64,000 nt of DNA from Flaviflexus ciconiae (GTDB lineage: Bacteria > Actinomycetota > Actinomycetes > Actinomycetales > Actinomycetaceae): NCBI RefSeq assembly GCF_003971195.1, contig NZ_CP034593.1, forward strand, positions 2,170,001 through 2,234,000, read 5' to 3'. A model generated the notes under the pieces. It saw nothing but the letters and a program-made list of their open reading frames with translations, did no database searches and was not told the origin of the DNA. Below are positions 27,694-36,689 of the stretch, piece by piece; the stretch's first letter is position 1; every line of letters starts with the position of its first letter. The position numbers and the translations under genes are program-made.

Positions 27694-29024
27694 TCACCGA
27701 GACTCGCCGAGCACTATCCACCGGTCTCCGCGCGTGCGAAGGAACAGCGTCAGGCTCCGCATCCCCATGAACAGTCCCGCGTATCCGCCCCACAGCAGCA
27801 TGAGGCCAATTCTGCCAAGATCCGCACCGGGCCCGGCCAGTAGAAGTGGCACGGGTGTGTACAGGGCAAGGGCGAGGATCATCATCCAGGCCAGGTACCG
27901 AGTATCCCCGGCGCCGATCAGGACGCCATCAAGCATGTAGGCAATCGCTGCGATAGGGAGGCCGATGGCGCAGACAATCAATCCCCAACCAGCCCAGCTG
28001 ACGACCAGATCGGATCCCGTGAAGACTCTGGGGATAAGGAAAGAGGTGGCCGCAAGGCCAATACCAAGAACTGCACCAGCTCCCACACCCCACCACAGGC
28101 ACCGGTTAAGAACGTCCCGGACTCGCTGTGACTCTGAAGCTCCGAGAGCTTGGCCCACGAGTGCCTGAGCGGCAATGGCCAGGGCATCGAGCCCGAAGGC
28201 CGCGAAGTTCCAGATCGAATTGATGATCTGATGTGCGGCAAGCGCCGTGGTTCCGAGAGCCGTTGCCGCCGTGATGGTGAGGAGAATACTGATGCGAAGC
28301 GACAGCGTGCGAATGATCAGCGGAATAGAGTCCTTGAGGGACTTGAGCACACCGGCCCCGAAGGAAGAAGCGAGACTGAGTGTCGCCGAGCTGAATGAAT
28401 AACAACCCAGGCGAGTGCAATTCCCATGCCGGTCTGCGCGATTGCGGTTCCGTAGCCGGCTCCCGCGGTCCCAAGGCCAGCGGGATAGATCAGGGCATAG
28501 GAAAGGGGAATATTGGCGAGAGCGCCAAGTGTGGCAACCACGAGGGGAGTGCGAGTGTCCAGCATCCCGCGAACAGTTCCCGTCGCCGCAAGGACCGTCA
28601 GCATCCCCGGAAGACCCCAGGCACTAGCAGCAAGATAGCTTTGTGCTTCGTGAAGCACCGCCTCCTCGGGCCCGAACCATCCAAGAATGGTGGTTCCGCC
28701 GAAGACAAGGGTCAGGTGGAGCAGAACACCAAGCCCAATCGCAAGCCAAATTCCATCCATGCCAAGCCGCAGGGCGCGTTCCGGCTTCCGGGCACCGAAG
28801 TACCGTGCCGTCGATGCTGTTGTCGCATAAGACAGGAAGATGCAGATGCCGACAAGGGTCGTCAGGATCGTTGAGGCCAGCGACAGCCCGGCAAGCGAAT
28901 CCACACCCAGCCTTCCCACAAGCGCTGTATCTACGAGGATCAGAGTCGGTTCGGCGAGAAGAGTGGCAAGAGTTGGCAGGGCCAGGGAGATGATCTGGCG
29001 ATTGAGGCTTGTGGTCACCTCCAC
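27694..29024 (-). CDS. MATE family efflux transporter (DinF-like), apparent frameshift
   Basis: Two adjacent frames make one 443-residue MATE protein. The 5' part (GTG 29024) covers the first six helices (ISLALPTLATLLAEPTLILVDTALVGRLG...); the 3' part begins near ...LKSLKDSIPLIIRTLSLR and covers the rest. The frames join if one base is added to the C4 run at 28356-28359, reading ...LLPSGAGVLKSLKDS. With that base the length is an exact multiple of three. I regard it as a probable sequence error; a true frameshift mutation is possible. Probable Na+/H+-driven drug or metabolite export. Confidence 0.8.
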
Positions 29025-29334
29025 ACCCTAATCCCGCCTCAAGTAGAACTTGAGGAAAGCTCGAGGAATGGAGTGTTGTGGATAAACTCGTAATTCCAAG
29101 TTATCCACAGCTGTGGATAAGGTTGGGGATAGATTCCCGCCAGATCCTCGTGGAATTACAAGGATGTGATTTAACGCAGTCTGAACTTTGTGGACAACCC
29201 GGATGTTTATCCACAAGTTATCCACCGTATTTCGGGCGTGTTTCCACGGAAAACAAGAAGTTGTCCACAGGTTATCCACAAGCAGCTGAATCTCCATCCA
29301 CCGGTATAGTCCACCTAGAGGGTAAAGGAGAGGT
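29025..29334. promoter_or_regulatory. DnaA-box-rich region upstream of dnaB
   Basis: 310 bp with eight box-like 9-mers: TGTGGATAA 29077, TTATCCACA 29101, TGTGGATAA 29112, TGTGGACAA 29189, TTATCCACA 29207, TTATCCACC 29218, TTGTCCACA 29261 and TTATCCACA 29272 (start positions). Five are perfect consensus, more than in oriC itself. The area is also the dnaB promoter; the ribosome-binding site AAAGGAGAGG precedes ATG 29335. DnaA control of dnaB or a second DnaA-binding locus is inferred. Confidence 0.75.
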
Positions 29335-30680
29335 ATGACAGAATCCGGAGGCGGTTTCGAGCGCACACCGCCGCAGAATATTGAGGCTGAGATGTCGGTT
29401 CTTGGCGGCATGATGCTGTCAAAGGATGCGGTCGCGGACGTAACGGAGATCCTGCAACCGGACGATTTCTATCGTCCCTCGCATGCGCTGATCTTTGAGA
29501 TCATCATGCAATTCTTTGGGGACGGAGAGCCCGCCGATGCTGTGACTGTCGGTGCTGAGCTTAAGCGTCGTGGCGAGCTCGAGCGGGTTGGTGGCTTGCC
29601 CTACCTGCACTCGCTTGTCGCAAGCGTTCCCACGGCCGCCAACGCCTCCTATTACGCATCAATCGTGCGGGAGCAGTCGCAGTTGCGTGCTCTTGTCGAA
29701 GCGGGAACGAGAATTGTTCAGCTCGGCTACTCAACCGATGGTGCCGAGGTGGACCAGCTCATCAACATGGCCCAGTCCGAGGTCTATGCGATGACGGACT
29801 CGGACGATAACCGCGACTACGCGATCATGAGCGACATTATCGAGGACCTCGTTCAAACGCTGGAGCACAACGAGTCCCGCGGCGGCGAGATCGAAGGTAT
29901 CTCGTCGGGCTTCCCGTCTGTGGATGCCATGCTGAACGGCTTCCGGCCGGGTCAGATGATTATTGTGGCGGCCCGTCCCGGTGCCGGTAAGTCAACCTTT
30001 GCGATGGACGTGTGCCGTGCAGCCGCGGTTCACCACAACCAGCCGGTCGTCTACTTCTCGCTGGAAATGAACAGGACCGAACTGTCTATGCGCGTGCTGG
30101 CGGCCGAGTCCAGCGTCTTCCTTGACCGCATGATCAAGGGCAATATGACCCCGATGACTGGCAGCGCGTCGTTAAGGGCCTCGACAGAATCTCTAAGGCC
30201 CCGCTGATTGTTGATGACTCTCCGAACCTCACGATGGCGGAGATCCGGGCAAAATGTCGCCGACTCAAGCAGCAGAGCGATATCAAGCTCATCGTTATCG
30301 ACTACCTTCAGCTTCTCACCTCGGGCGCGAAGAGTGTCGAATCCCGCCAGCAGGAAGTCTCCGACTTCTCACGTTCCATCAAGCTTCTTGCGAAGGAGCT
30401 CGGAGTGCCGATCATCGCGGTTGCTCAGCTGAACCGTGACTCTGAGAAGCGAGAAACAAAGAAGCCGATGGTCTCTGACCTTCGTGAGTCCGGATCGCTC
30501 GAGCAGGACGCTGACGTTGTTATCCTCCTCCATCGCGAAGACATGTATAAGTCCCGAGAAGAATCACCGTCGGGTCTAGGTGAAGTCATCGTCGGCAAGC
30601 ACAGGGCGGGCCCCGTTGGCTCAATCATGCTGACCTTCCAAGGCCACTACGCACGCTTCATGGAGTCCCAGCTTGAGTAA
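29335..30680 (+). CDS. dnaB: Replicative DNA helicase DnaB, apparent frameshift
   Basis: 448 residues once joined. The first frame (to 30207) holds the N-terminal primase-interacting domain (PPQNIEAEMSVLGGMML) and Walker A ARPGAGKST. After ...MIKGNMTP the frame is lost; the next frame continues DDWQRVVKGLDRISKAPLIVDDSPNLTMAEIRAKCRRLK and runs through LIVIDYLQLL and the C-terminal RecA motifs to 30680. One extra C in the C4 run at 30149-30152 restores the gene. No intein is present. Because DnaB is essential I infer a sequencing or assembly error rather than a pseudogene. Confidence 0.9.
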
Positions 30681-30743
30681 TCTGACCGTGCAATCCCGAT
30701 GACCGTGCGATTTTGAGCTGTCCAATGCTGAAGTAAAGACTGA

Positions 30744-30774
30744 GATGTGCCCCCGACAATTTCGGGGGCACATC
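30744..30774. terminator. Bidirectional hairpin between dnaB and ydcF-like gene
   Basis: GATGTGCCCCCGA (30744-30756) pairs perfectly with TCGGGGGCACATC (30762-30774), 13 bp with a 5-base loop, between convergent genes. Confidence 0.8.
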
Positions 30775-30811
30775 TTTGGCTTGCTCGAGGCTGCTCTGCC
30801 TGAGCTGGGTC

Positions 30812-31399
30812 TCAATAATTGGTGACTTTCCGGCCAACGGTTCTTGCTCCCCACAGTATGAGTGCTCCCGCTTCTCTGAGGAGAGAAAGGGACGCGACCG
30901 GTTCCGGCGCGGGGATACCGCGGACTGCTAAACCCAGCCCTTTTGCAAGAAGCTTTGTTCTTGGGAGGTGACTGCGCGATGTCACGATCGTCAGCGGGAC
31001 ATGTTTGCCCGGTCGAAGTGTCCGCTGATCCAGGGTGCGGGGATCGGGGACATCGGTAGCTGGGAGTCCGGCCCAGGCCTCCGGAAAGCCGTCGTGGGTG
31101 AGAATTGCCCGCAGGTGGAGAAGATTCTCCTCCGTGGTCCGCGACCAGGCCTCTTCAACAAGGACGGCACGGGGAATTCCGTGTGATTCCAGGTAGTTGG
31201 CCATGACCGGCGCCTCCGGCTGGATGCCTTTTCCGCCGATCCCACCAAGGCAGATGACGAGCGGGCGGAGCCCGGAACGGTGAGCCACCAACCACTCGTT
31301 CGTTGCCGTGTCTAGGCGACGACGAAGGGCGGGGCTGGGGGCCCCGCCCTCTACCGTGCTGCCGAGAACAGCAATAACTGGATCAGTGCTGGTAGGCAC
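30812..31399 (-). CDS. YdcF family (DUF218) protein
   Basis: 195 aa from GTG 31399 (VPTSTDPVIAVLGSTVEGG), chosen because it puts the DUF218 start motif near the N-terminus; the open frame extends to 31447. Family motifs: IAVLGS, LVICLGGIGGKG, PRAVLVEEAWSRTTEENL and TIVTSRSHLPRTKLLAKGLG. DUF218 includes SanA/ElyC-type proteins linked to envelope functions and SAM-binding YdcF; no signal or membrane segment is obvious here. It overlaps the kinase gene upstream by about 17 bp. Confidence 0.82.
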   Translation of the reverse strand: MPTSTDPVIAVLGSTVEGGAPSPALRRRLDTATNEWLVAHRSGLRPLVICLGGIGGKGIQPEAPVMANYLESHGIPRAVLVEEAWSRTTEENLLHLRAILTHDGFPEAWAGLPATDVPDPRTLDQRTLRPGKHVPLTIVTSRSHLPRTKLLAKGLGLAVRGIPAPEPVASLSLLREAGALILWGARTVGRKVTNY

Positions 31400-32180
31400 C
31401 TTGCCACACCGTGTCGAACGGAGGATGGGCGACAATGCGGTTCTCAATGCCGGCGGTGACTACATCCTTGGCTACCTGGACTGCCTGGCGAATCTCCGTG
31501 CCCTTTGCGAGCTCTGCGGTGATCGCAGCCGCCAGCGTACATCCGGCACCGTTGACACGATAGGAGCCGACCTTCGGTGCCCGGTAAATCGTTGCCTCTT
31601 CGCCATCCCAGAGGACGTCGACAGCATCATCACCGGGGAAGTCAATACCGCCCTTAACGACAACGGAGCGGGGGCCATGATCGGAGATACGCTTCGCGGC
31701 CTCAACGAGATCGTCAACGCTGTCGAAGGATTCCATGCCTGACAGGGTGAGGGCCTCGAAGTGGTTCGGGGTTGTCACCGTTGCCTGCGACAGAATCTCG
31801 GTACGGAGTGCCTGATCGGTGTCGAATGCCTGGCCGGCTTCCTGTCCCTTAAAGATGAGGACAGGGTCGACCACGACGTTCTTCCACGGCTGCTTACGCA
31901 GTGCTTCAGCTACTGTCTCGATCGTGGGGATTGTGCCGAGCATACCAATCTTCACCGTGTCGAGATCGAACGAGGCCGTGGCCGCAGCGATCTGTTCGGC
32001 AATTCGCTCGGGAGGCATCGGGGTGAACTTGTGGCCCCAGTCATCGTCCGGGTGCATGGTCACGACACAGGTCAGTGCGCCGAGCCCGAAGACCCCCAGT
32101 TCGTGGAACGTGCGAATGTCGACCTGGAAGCCGGCAACGCCGCTCGCCTCAGATCCGGCGATCGTATATGCAAAATTCAT
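31383..32180 (-). CDS. PfkB-fold HMP/pyridoxal kinase (ThiD/PdxK type)
   Basis: 265 aa from ATG 32180 (MNFAYTIAGSEASGVAGFQVDI), with AAGGGAA upstream on the minus strand. Motifs: AGSEASG..G, DTVKIGMLG, VVDPVLIFKG and the GAGCTLAAAITAEL anion hole with its catalytic residue in the NGAGC turn. The WGHKFTP and VVDPVLIFKG stretches match the firmicute PdxK/ThiD2 subgroup that phosphorylates pyridoxal or pyridoxine as well as HMP. Either vitamin B6 salvage or thiamine synthesis; no other thi genes are nearby, which slightly favours B6. Confidence 0.85.
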   Translation of the reverse strand: MNFAYTIAGSEASGVAGFQVDIRTFHELGVFGLGALTCVVTMHPDDDWGHKFTPMPPERIAEQIAAATASFDLDTVKIGMLGTIPTIETVAEALRKQPWKNVVVDPVLIFKGQEAGQAFDTDQALRTEILSQATVTTPNHFEALTLSGMESFDSVDDLVEAAKRISDHGPRSVVVKGGIDFPGDDAVDVLWDGEEATIYRAPKVGSYRVNGAGCTLAAAITAELAKGTEIRQAVQVAKDVVTAGIENRIVAHPPFDTVWQGAYQH

Positions 32181-32194
32181 GGATTCCCTTTCTG

Positions 32195-33031
32195 TCACAG
32201 ACGATCCATGGTTGCGGGATTCGAGCCCTGACGACCGTCCTCTCCGCGGTTGAGCGCCGTGATCCTCTCATGATCCGCCTCGGTGAGCGGTACGTCAAAG
32301 ATGTCCATATTGGAAGCAACGCGAGACGGCGTGACCGACTTCGGGATAACAACGTCACCGCGGTTCAGATGCCAGGCAAGAACCACCTGTGCGGGTGTTA
32401 CGCCAATGCGCTCCGCGATCTCCTCGATTACCGGATCGGTCAGTACTGCGGCACGACCGAGCGGGGACCATGCCTGGTTAATGATCCCGGCCTCCGTGTT
32501 CTTCGCGCGGGAGTCCTCGTTTGTGAAATAGGGGTGAACCTCGATCTGGTTGATTGCTGGCACCACGTCGGAGCCCTCAAGCAGAACGTCGATGTGCTCG
32601 GGAAGGAAGTTTGAAACACCAATGGCCTTGGCGCGACCATCCGCATAGAACTCTTCCAGGACCTTCCAGGTCGACAGGAAGTCGCCATCGTAAAGGGTGG
32701 GTAGCGGCCAGTGGATCAGGAACAGGTCAACATAGTCGGTCCGTAGATCCTCAAGCGACTGGGCGAAGGATGCTCGAGCATCCTTCGCAAGGTGATTCGT
32801 ATTGTTGAGCTTCGTTGTGAGGAAGATGTCGCCTCGGTCAATGCTCGAGGCCTCGATAGCTTCGCCTACCTCTGCTTCGTTGCCGTACATCTGAGCCGTG
32901 TCGATATGTCGGTAGCCAGCATCCAGCGCCATCGTGACAGCCGCCGCCGCATCGGCGGGAGCAATCTTGTAAGTTCCGTAGCCAAGAACGGGGATCGTCG
33001 CTCCGGTATTCATTGTCAGGGTCTTAGTCAT
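32195..33031 (-). CDS. Aldo/keto reductase (2,5-diketo-D-gluconate reductase type)
   Basis: 278 aa from ATG 33031 (MTKTLTMNTGATIPVLGYGTYK). The catalytic tetrad is visible: Asp and Tyr in YRHIDTAQMYGNE, Lys in LTTKLNN, His in DLFLIHWP; the NADPH-site IPKSVTPSR is near the C-terminus. Family members reduce keto sugars or aldehydes. Followed by the PfkB kinase 14 bp downstream, probably cotranscribed. A similar paralogue lies at 34214-35053. Confidence 0.92.
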   Translation of the reverse strand: MTKTLTMNTGATIPVLGYGTYKIAPADAAAAVTMALDAGYRHIDTAQMYGNEAEVGEAIEASSIDRGDIFLTTKLNNTNHLAKDARASFAQSLEDLRTDYVDLFLIHWPLPTLYDGDFLSTWKVLEEFYADGRAKAIGVSNFLPEHIDVLLEGSDVVPAINQIEVHPYFTNEDSRAKNTEAGIINQAWSPLGRAAVLTDPVIEEIAERIGVTPAQVVLAWHLNRGDVVIPKSVTPSRVASNMDIFDVPLTEADHERITALNRGEDGRQGSNPATMDRL

Positions 33032-33203
33032 GCCACCATTGTCCCCCGATTCCAACTGCTACGTAAACTCCCGGTCACCGATTCTCAAACGATCTCATCG
33101 ACAGTGACCCAGGTGCTTGTCCACAGGCAGTGGGGAGCAAGAGTCAGAAGCCGTATTTATGGACGGACTATCCTGTGACCTGCACTGTTGATACCTTGGA
33201 GGT

Positions 33204-33554
33204 ATGCAACTCATACCGATTCTGGTTGTCGAAGATGACAACGCAGCACTCGATTTTTATACGAAGGTTTTCCAGGCGGACATCAAGAAGGTACACCGGA
33301 ACACGACGCAGATCAGTGTCCAAGGGTATGCCATCGCGATCCGCAAGGCCGACGATCGGGACGCCTGCTCCGATGAGCATGGCATCATCCTGCTCATCGA
33401 AACTGCCGCGCCCGATGTTCTCGCTGAGGCGGCCATTAAGCACGGCGCAGAAAAGATTACCGACGTCGATGATCATGAAACCGGTATCCGTGCCGGACGG
33501 ATCCGTGACCCGTTTGGATTCCAATGGATTCTCAGCACACCGGCACCCCTCTAG
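33204..33554 (+). CDS. VOC superfamily (glyoxalase/bleomycin-resistance fold) protein
   Basis: 116 aa. Begins MQLIPILVVEDDNAALDFYTKVFQAD, the typical beta-alpha entry of the vicinal-oxygen-chelate fold, and ends RIRDPFGFQWILSTPA, a PhnB/YdhK-like C-terminal motif (DPFGFQW). One domain, so probably a homodimer. Substrate unknown. It overlaps the ogt gene by 31 bp, suggesting coexpression. Confidence 0.82.
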   Translation: MQLIPILVVEDDNAALDFYTKVFQADIKKVHRNTTQISVQGYAIAIRKADDRDACSDEHGIILLIETAAPDVLAEAAIKHGAEKITDVDDHETGIRAGRIRDPFGFQWILSTPAPL

Positions 33555-34072
33555 GGGCAACCTTCAGCCTCGGTTTCGCCGAGCTGTCGGTCTTCGTCGA
33601 TGACGCGGGCACCGTTATCGCGTCCGGCTTTGACAGTCTCGATGCCATTGCGGCTGGCCGCCCCTACCGCAGGGGTGATCTGCCGAGCAATGTGACGGAA
33701 GCACTGGAGGCATGGACTAACGGCGACTTTGGTCGCCTCATGGACGTTCCTGTGTGGATCACGGGAACACCAAAGCTTGTCCAGCTGAGGGAACAGCTCC
33801 GCAAGGTCCCCGCGGGCTCGGTTGTGACCTATGGGGAACTGGCTGACCGTGCGGGTCTGCGTTATTTACCGAGGCTAGCGGGCCGAGCGTGTTCGGAGAA
33901 TCCCTGCCTGCTGTTCGTCCCCTGCCACAGAGTTGTCGCTGCGTCCCACGTGGGCCCGCCCGTTGTGCCGGGAAGCTACGCGGCCACGGAAGGTATGAAG
34001 GCGCAACTCCTGACTCACGAGGGTGTGAGCGTCCGGGAAGCAAAGCCAAGGGACGAATCGTCGGGATTCTGA
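33524..34072 (+). CDS. ogt: Methylated-DNA--protein-cysteine methyltransferase
   Basis: 182 aa suicidal DNA-repair protein removing O6-alkyl groups from guanine. The acceptor cysteine is in FVPCHRVVAAS; the helix-turn-helix region is GSVVTYGELADRAGLR. About 60 residues of N-terminal domain precede it. ATG 33524 lies inside the VOC gene; an internal later start is possible but the N-terminal domain fits the family. Confidence 0.9.
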   Translation: MDSQHTGTPLGATFSLGFAELSVFVDDAGTVIASGFDSLDAIAAGRPYRRGDLPSNVTEALEAWTNGDFGRLMDVPVWITGTPKLVQLREQLRKVPAGSVVTYGELADRAGLRYLPRLAGRACSENPCLLFVPCHRVVAASHVGPPVVPGSYAATEGMKAQLLTHEGVSVREAKPRDESSGF

Positions 34073-34094
34073 ATTCTCTCCACGAGTCCTGCGT

Positions 34095-34123
34095 TCCGGG
34101 CAATCCTTTAGAGATTGCCCGGA
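34095..34123 (+). terminator. Hairpin after ogt
   Basis: TCCGGGCAATC (34095-34105) pairs with GATTGCCCGGA (34113-34123) around CTTTAGA. No U-tract follows. It lies between convergent genes. Confidence 0.65.
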
Positions 34124-34213
34124 GCCATAATCCACAACCGTCCGGTAAAGCGTCGACACGTCTCTACTTCTAAATGGCCTGATGTGTGGCTCGAGTGGAT
34201 GATCGCTTTGCGG

Positions 34214-35053
34214 TTACCGGATCTGGGATAGCTCAACTTCACGGGGATCCAGGACGACCATGTTGCCAGCTTCAAGGGAGTCGATGAGTGTGATGTCGTC
34301 GGCGCTCAGGTGAACATCGGCGGAGGATAGATTCTCTGCCATCCGGTCCGGGTTGGTGGACTTGGGAATGATGATCCTGCCCTTGGCTAGATGCCAGGCG
34401 AGAATGACCTGCGCCGGGGTTGCCTCAATGCGATCGGCAATTTCCTTGACCTCGGGCGCGTTTAAGTCATCGCCGCGCCCGAGCGGGGAGTATGCCTGAA
34501 CGGCAAGGCCAGCGTCCTTCGATGCAGCCTCAACATCTGCCTGCTGGAACGTTGGGTGAAGTTCAAACTGGTTGACCATCGGCTTGATGCTTGCTTCGCC
34601 GATAATCCGATCGAGATACTCGGGAAGGAAGTTGGCGACACCGACGGCGCGCACAGCACCTTCCTCGTAGAGCTTCTCGAACGCCTTCCAGGTCTCTACA
34701 TACAGATCACGCTTCGGGCTAGGCCAGTGGATCAGGTAAAGATCAATAACATCCAACCCCAGGCGCTTACGGGAGTCGTCAAAGGCCTTCAGCGCGGACT
34801 CGTATCCCTGCTCGCCGTTGCGGAGCTTCGTGGTTACAAAAATGTCATCCCGGTCCACCCCTGTGGCTTTCAGTGCGGCACCGACACCCTCCTCATTGTC
34901 GTAGGCCGCAGCCCCGTCAATGTGCCGGTAACCAAGCTCGAGGGCGGTCTCGACAGTCTGCTGAACTTCGTCGGCAGGGACCTGCCACACGCCAAGACCG
35001 ACCTGGGGGATTCGAACCCCATTGTGGAAAGTGATTGGCGAAACGGATGCCAT
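34214..35053 (-). CDS. Aldo/keto reductase (2,5-diketo-D-gluconate reductase type), second copy
   Basis: 279 aa from ATG 35053 (MASVSPITFHNGVRIPQVGLGVWQ); the open frame continues upstream through a tRNA-like stretch that is not coding. Tetrad residues in YRHIDGAAAYDNE, VTTKLRN and LYLIHWP; C-terminal IIIPKSTNPDRMAEN. Closely related to the reductase at 32195 but with different flanks, so a paralogue rather than a recent tandem copy. Confidence 0.92.
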   Translation of the reverse strand: MASVSPITFHNGVRIPQVGLGVWQVPADEVQQTVETALELGYRHIDGAAAYDNEEGVGAALKATGVDRDDIFVTTKLRNGEQGYESALKAFDDSRKRLGLDVIDLYLIHWPSPKRDLYVETWKAFEKLYEEGAVRAVGVANFLPEYLDRIIGEASIKPMVNQFELHPTFQQADVEAASKDAGLAVQAYSPLGRGDDLNAPEVKEIADRIEATPAQVILAWHLAKGRIIIPKSTNPDRMAENLSSADVHLSADDITLIDSLEAGNMVVLDPREVELSQIR

Positions 35054-35083
35054 GATGATGCTCCTGCTCTTGACAGTAAGAAA

Positions 35084-35164
35084 GGACGGGTCGTGAGTCG
35101 AACCCATCTCCTTTCCACTCTGGCACGCCTTAGAACGGTGTTCCACCCATTCCGCCACCCGCAT
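35084..35164 (-). tRNA. Degenerate tRNA-like (class II, Leu-like) remnant
   Basis: The minus strand reads GGGTGGCGGAATGG, the typical tRNA-Leu D-arm entry, then an anticodon-like loop TTCTAAG, a long variable arm and a T-loop GGGTTCGACTC. The acceptor pairs only about 4-5 of 7 positions and the T stem about 3 of 5; the D and anticodon stems are also broken. If the loop is read as a normal anticodon loop it would be CTA, which reads amber codons, but the folding is too poor to trust. Most likely a decayed tRNA gene. Confidence 0.35.
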
Positions 35165-35182
35165 ACCATGCATAATCAAAGC

Positions 35183-36532
35183 ATGACGATTGAGACAGAA
35201 AGATACAGAATCGGTGGAGATACCTTTTCCGATCACCGGATCGAGGTGCCGCTCGACCGCAGCGGCAAGCTAGCAGGGAACATCTCTGTCTTTGCTCGTG
35301 AAGTGGTACGTGATGGACAGGAGAAGGCCCCGCGCCTCGTATTCTTCCAGGGTGGACCGGGCTCACCGGCCCCACGCCCGGCACCCGTTGGTGGCTGGGT
35401 GGACTGGCTACTCAATCACTACCGCGTCATTCTTTTTGACCAACGAGGCACGGGCGCTTCAAGCCCCATCGATTCTGCCATCGTTACCGCCCAGGGAGAT
35501 TCTGCCGCGCAGGCCGACTACCTTGCCTGCTTCAGGGCCGACGCGATCATTGATGATGCTGAGCAGCTCAGGCAGGAACTGCAGGGGGATAAACCCTGGC
35601 ATGTGCTTGGGCAGTCTTTTGGTGGTTTCATCAACACTGCCTATCTCTCACGGGCGCCCTACGGACTCGCTTCGGTCATGATCACGGCAGGCCTGCCCTC
35701 GGTCAGCAAGCATGCTGATGAAACCTACCGGTTGACGTGGGCTTCGACGAAGGCACGGAACGAAGAGATGTTCCGATCCTTCCCCGGACTTCACGACCGC
35801 GTATGGGATGTTGCCGTTCACCTCGAGAACAGCGATGAGCGGCTCGTTACCGGGGAACGGCTGACGCCGGCACGGCTCCGCATGCTTGGGCTCGTCCTCG
35901 GTTACTCCTACGGCCCGCAAACACTCCGGTTCCTCTTCGAAGACCCGTTCACAGTGATCAAGGGTGAGAAGAAACTAAACTCCCGCTTCCTCCTGCAGGT
36001 GTCTGACCGGCTCTCGTTTGCCCAGAACCCCATCTATGGGGTCCTCCACGAGTCCATCTACTCGGGAACAGCCGGCGGTCCAACTTCCTGGTCCGCACAC
36101 CGCATGAGAAACGAGTTCCCAGACCATGCCCTCCCGGGAACCGAACAGTCACCGCACGAGACCGAGAAGGCGGCGCAGCAGGCCGGAGCACAGTTCCTCT
36201 TCTCCGGCGAGCACGTCTTCCCCTGGCAAATGAGCGACGACCCCAGCCTGGCTCCCATGGCGGAAGCAGCAAATCTCGTTGCGGAGCGTTCTTTCCCCAG
36301 GCTCTACAACACGGAGGTGCTTAACGAGAATACGGTTCCGGCCTCCGGTTGGGTGTTCTGGGACGACATGTTCGTCCCAGCATCCCTCTCCCTGGAAACC
36401 GCGGCACAGATCCGTGGCTTCAAGCCGTTCCTCACGAACGACTACCACCATGATGGACTGAGGGCCGATGGTCCAAAGCTACTGGAACGAATGCATTCCT
36501 GGAACATGCAGCAACGGTCCGGGCACCCATAG
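35183..36532 (+). CDS. Proline iminopeptidase-like alpha/beta hydrolase (S33)
   Basis: 449 aa from ATG 35183 (MTIETERYRIGGDTF); an ATG 5 codons earlier (35168) is an alternative, and the open frame extends far left without meaning. Oxyanion region VFFQGGPGSPAPRP, nucleophile Ser in LGQSFGGF, a helical cap domain, and the C-terminal NDYHHDGLRADG holding the likely catalytic His. Members remove N-terminal proline from peptides. Cytoplasmic, no signal. Confidence 0.85.
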   Translation: MTIETERYRIGGDTFSDHRIEVPLDRSGKLAGNISVFAREVVRDGQEKAPRLVFFQGGPGSPAPRPAPVGGWVDWLLNHYRVILFDQRGTGASSPIDSAIVTAQGDSAAQADYLACFRADAIIDDAEQLRQELQGDKPWHVLGQSFGGFINTAYLSRAPYGLASVMITAGLPSVSKHADETYRLTWASTKARNEEMFRSFPGLHDRVWDVAVHLENSDERLVTGERLTPARLRMLGLVLGYSYGPQTLRFLFEDPFTVIKGEKKLNSRFLLQVSDRLSFAQNPIYGVLHESIYSGTAGGPTSWSAHRMRNEFPDHALPGTEQSPHETEKAAQQAGAQFLFSGEHVFPWQMSDDPSLAPMAEAANLVAERSFPRLYNTEVLNENTVPASGWVFWDDMFVPASLSLETAAQIRGFKPFLTNDYHHDGLRADGPKLLERMHSWNMQQRSGHP

Positions 36533-36689
36533 GTTGCGGAAGAAAGGCTAGGAGGCTCCCGTCCGATCTGTCATGTTCAAGAGATATCCACAGTGACCGC
36601 TACAAACGGAACAGGAGCCGCCTCAGCGCGAGCGGACCCCGGGGTTCCTAGAGTTGGGTCAGGCAGACGCAGTCGAAGAAGGATAGTTT

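Noticed and set aside
30141..30165. Programmed -1 frameshifting in dnaB
   Set aside because: No standard slippery heptamer or downstream structure is apparent, and the same type of deletion recurs in unrelated genes, so a sequence error is the simpler explanation.
29335..30680. Intein in dnaB
   Set aside because: DnaB is a common intein host, but the joined protein has normal length with no splicing-domain motifs; the break is a one-base frame change.
35005..35025. T-loop-like GGGGTTCGAATCCCC on the minus strand
   Set aside because: It is inside the coding region of the aldo/keto reductase (NGVRIPQVG) and no tRNA arms surround it; coincidence of codons.
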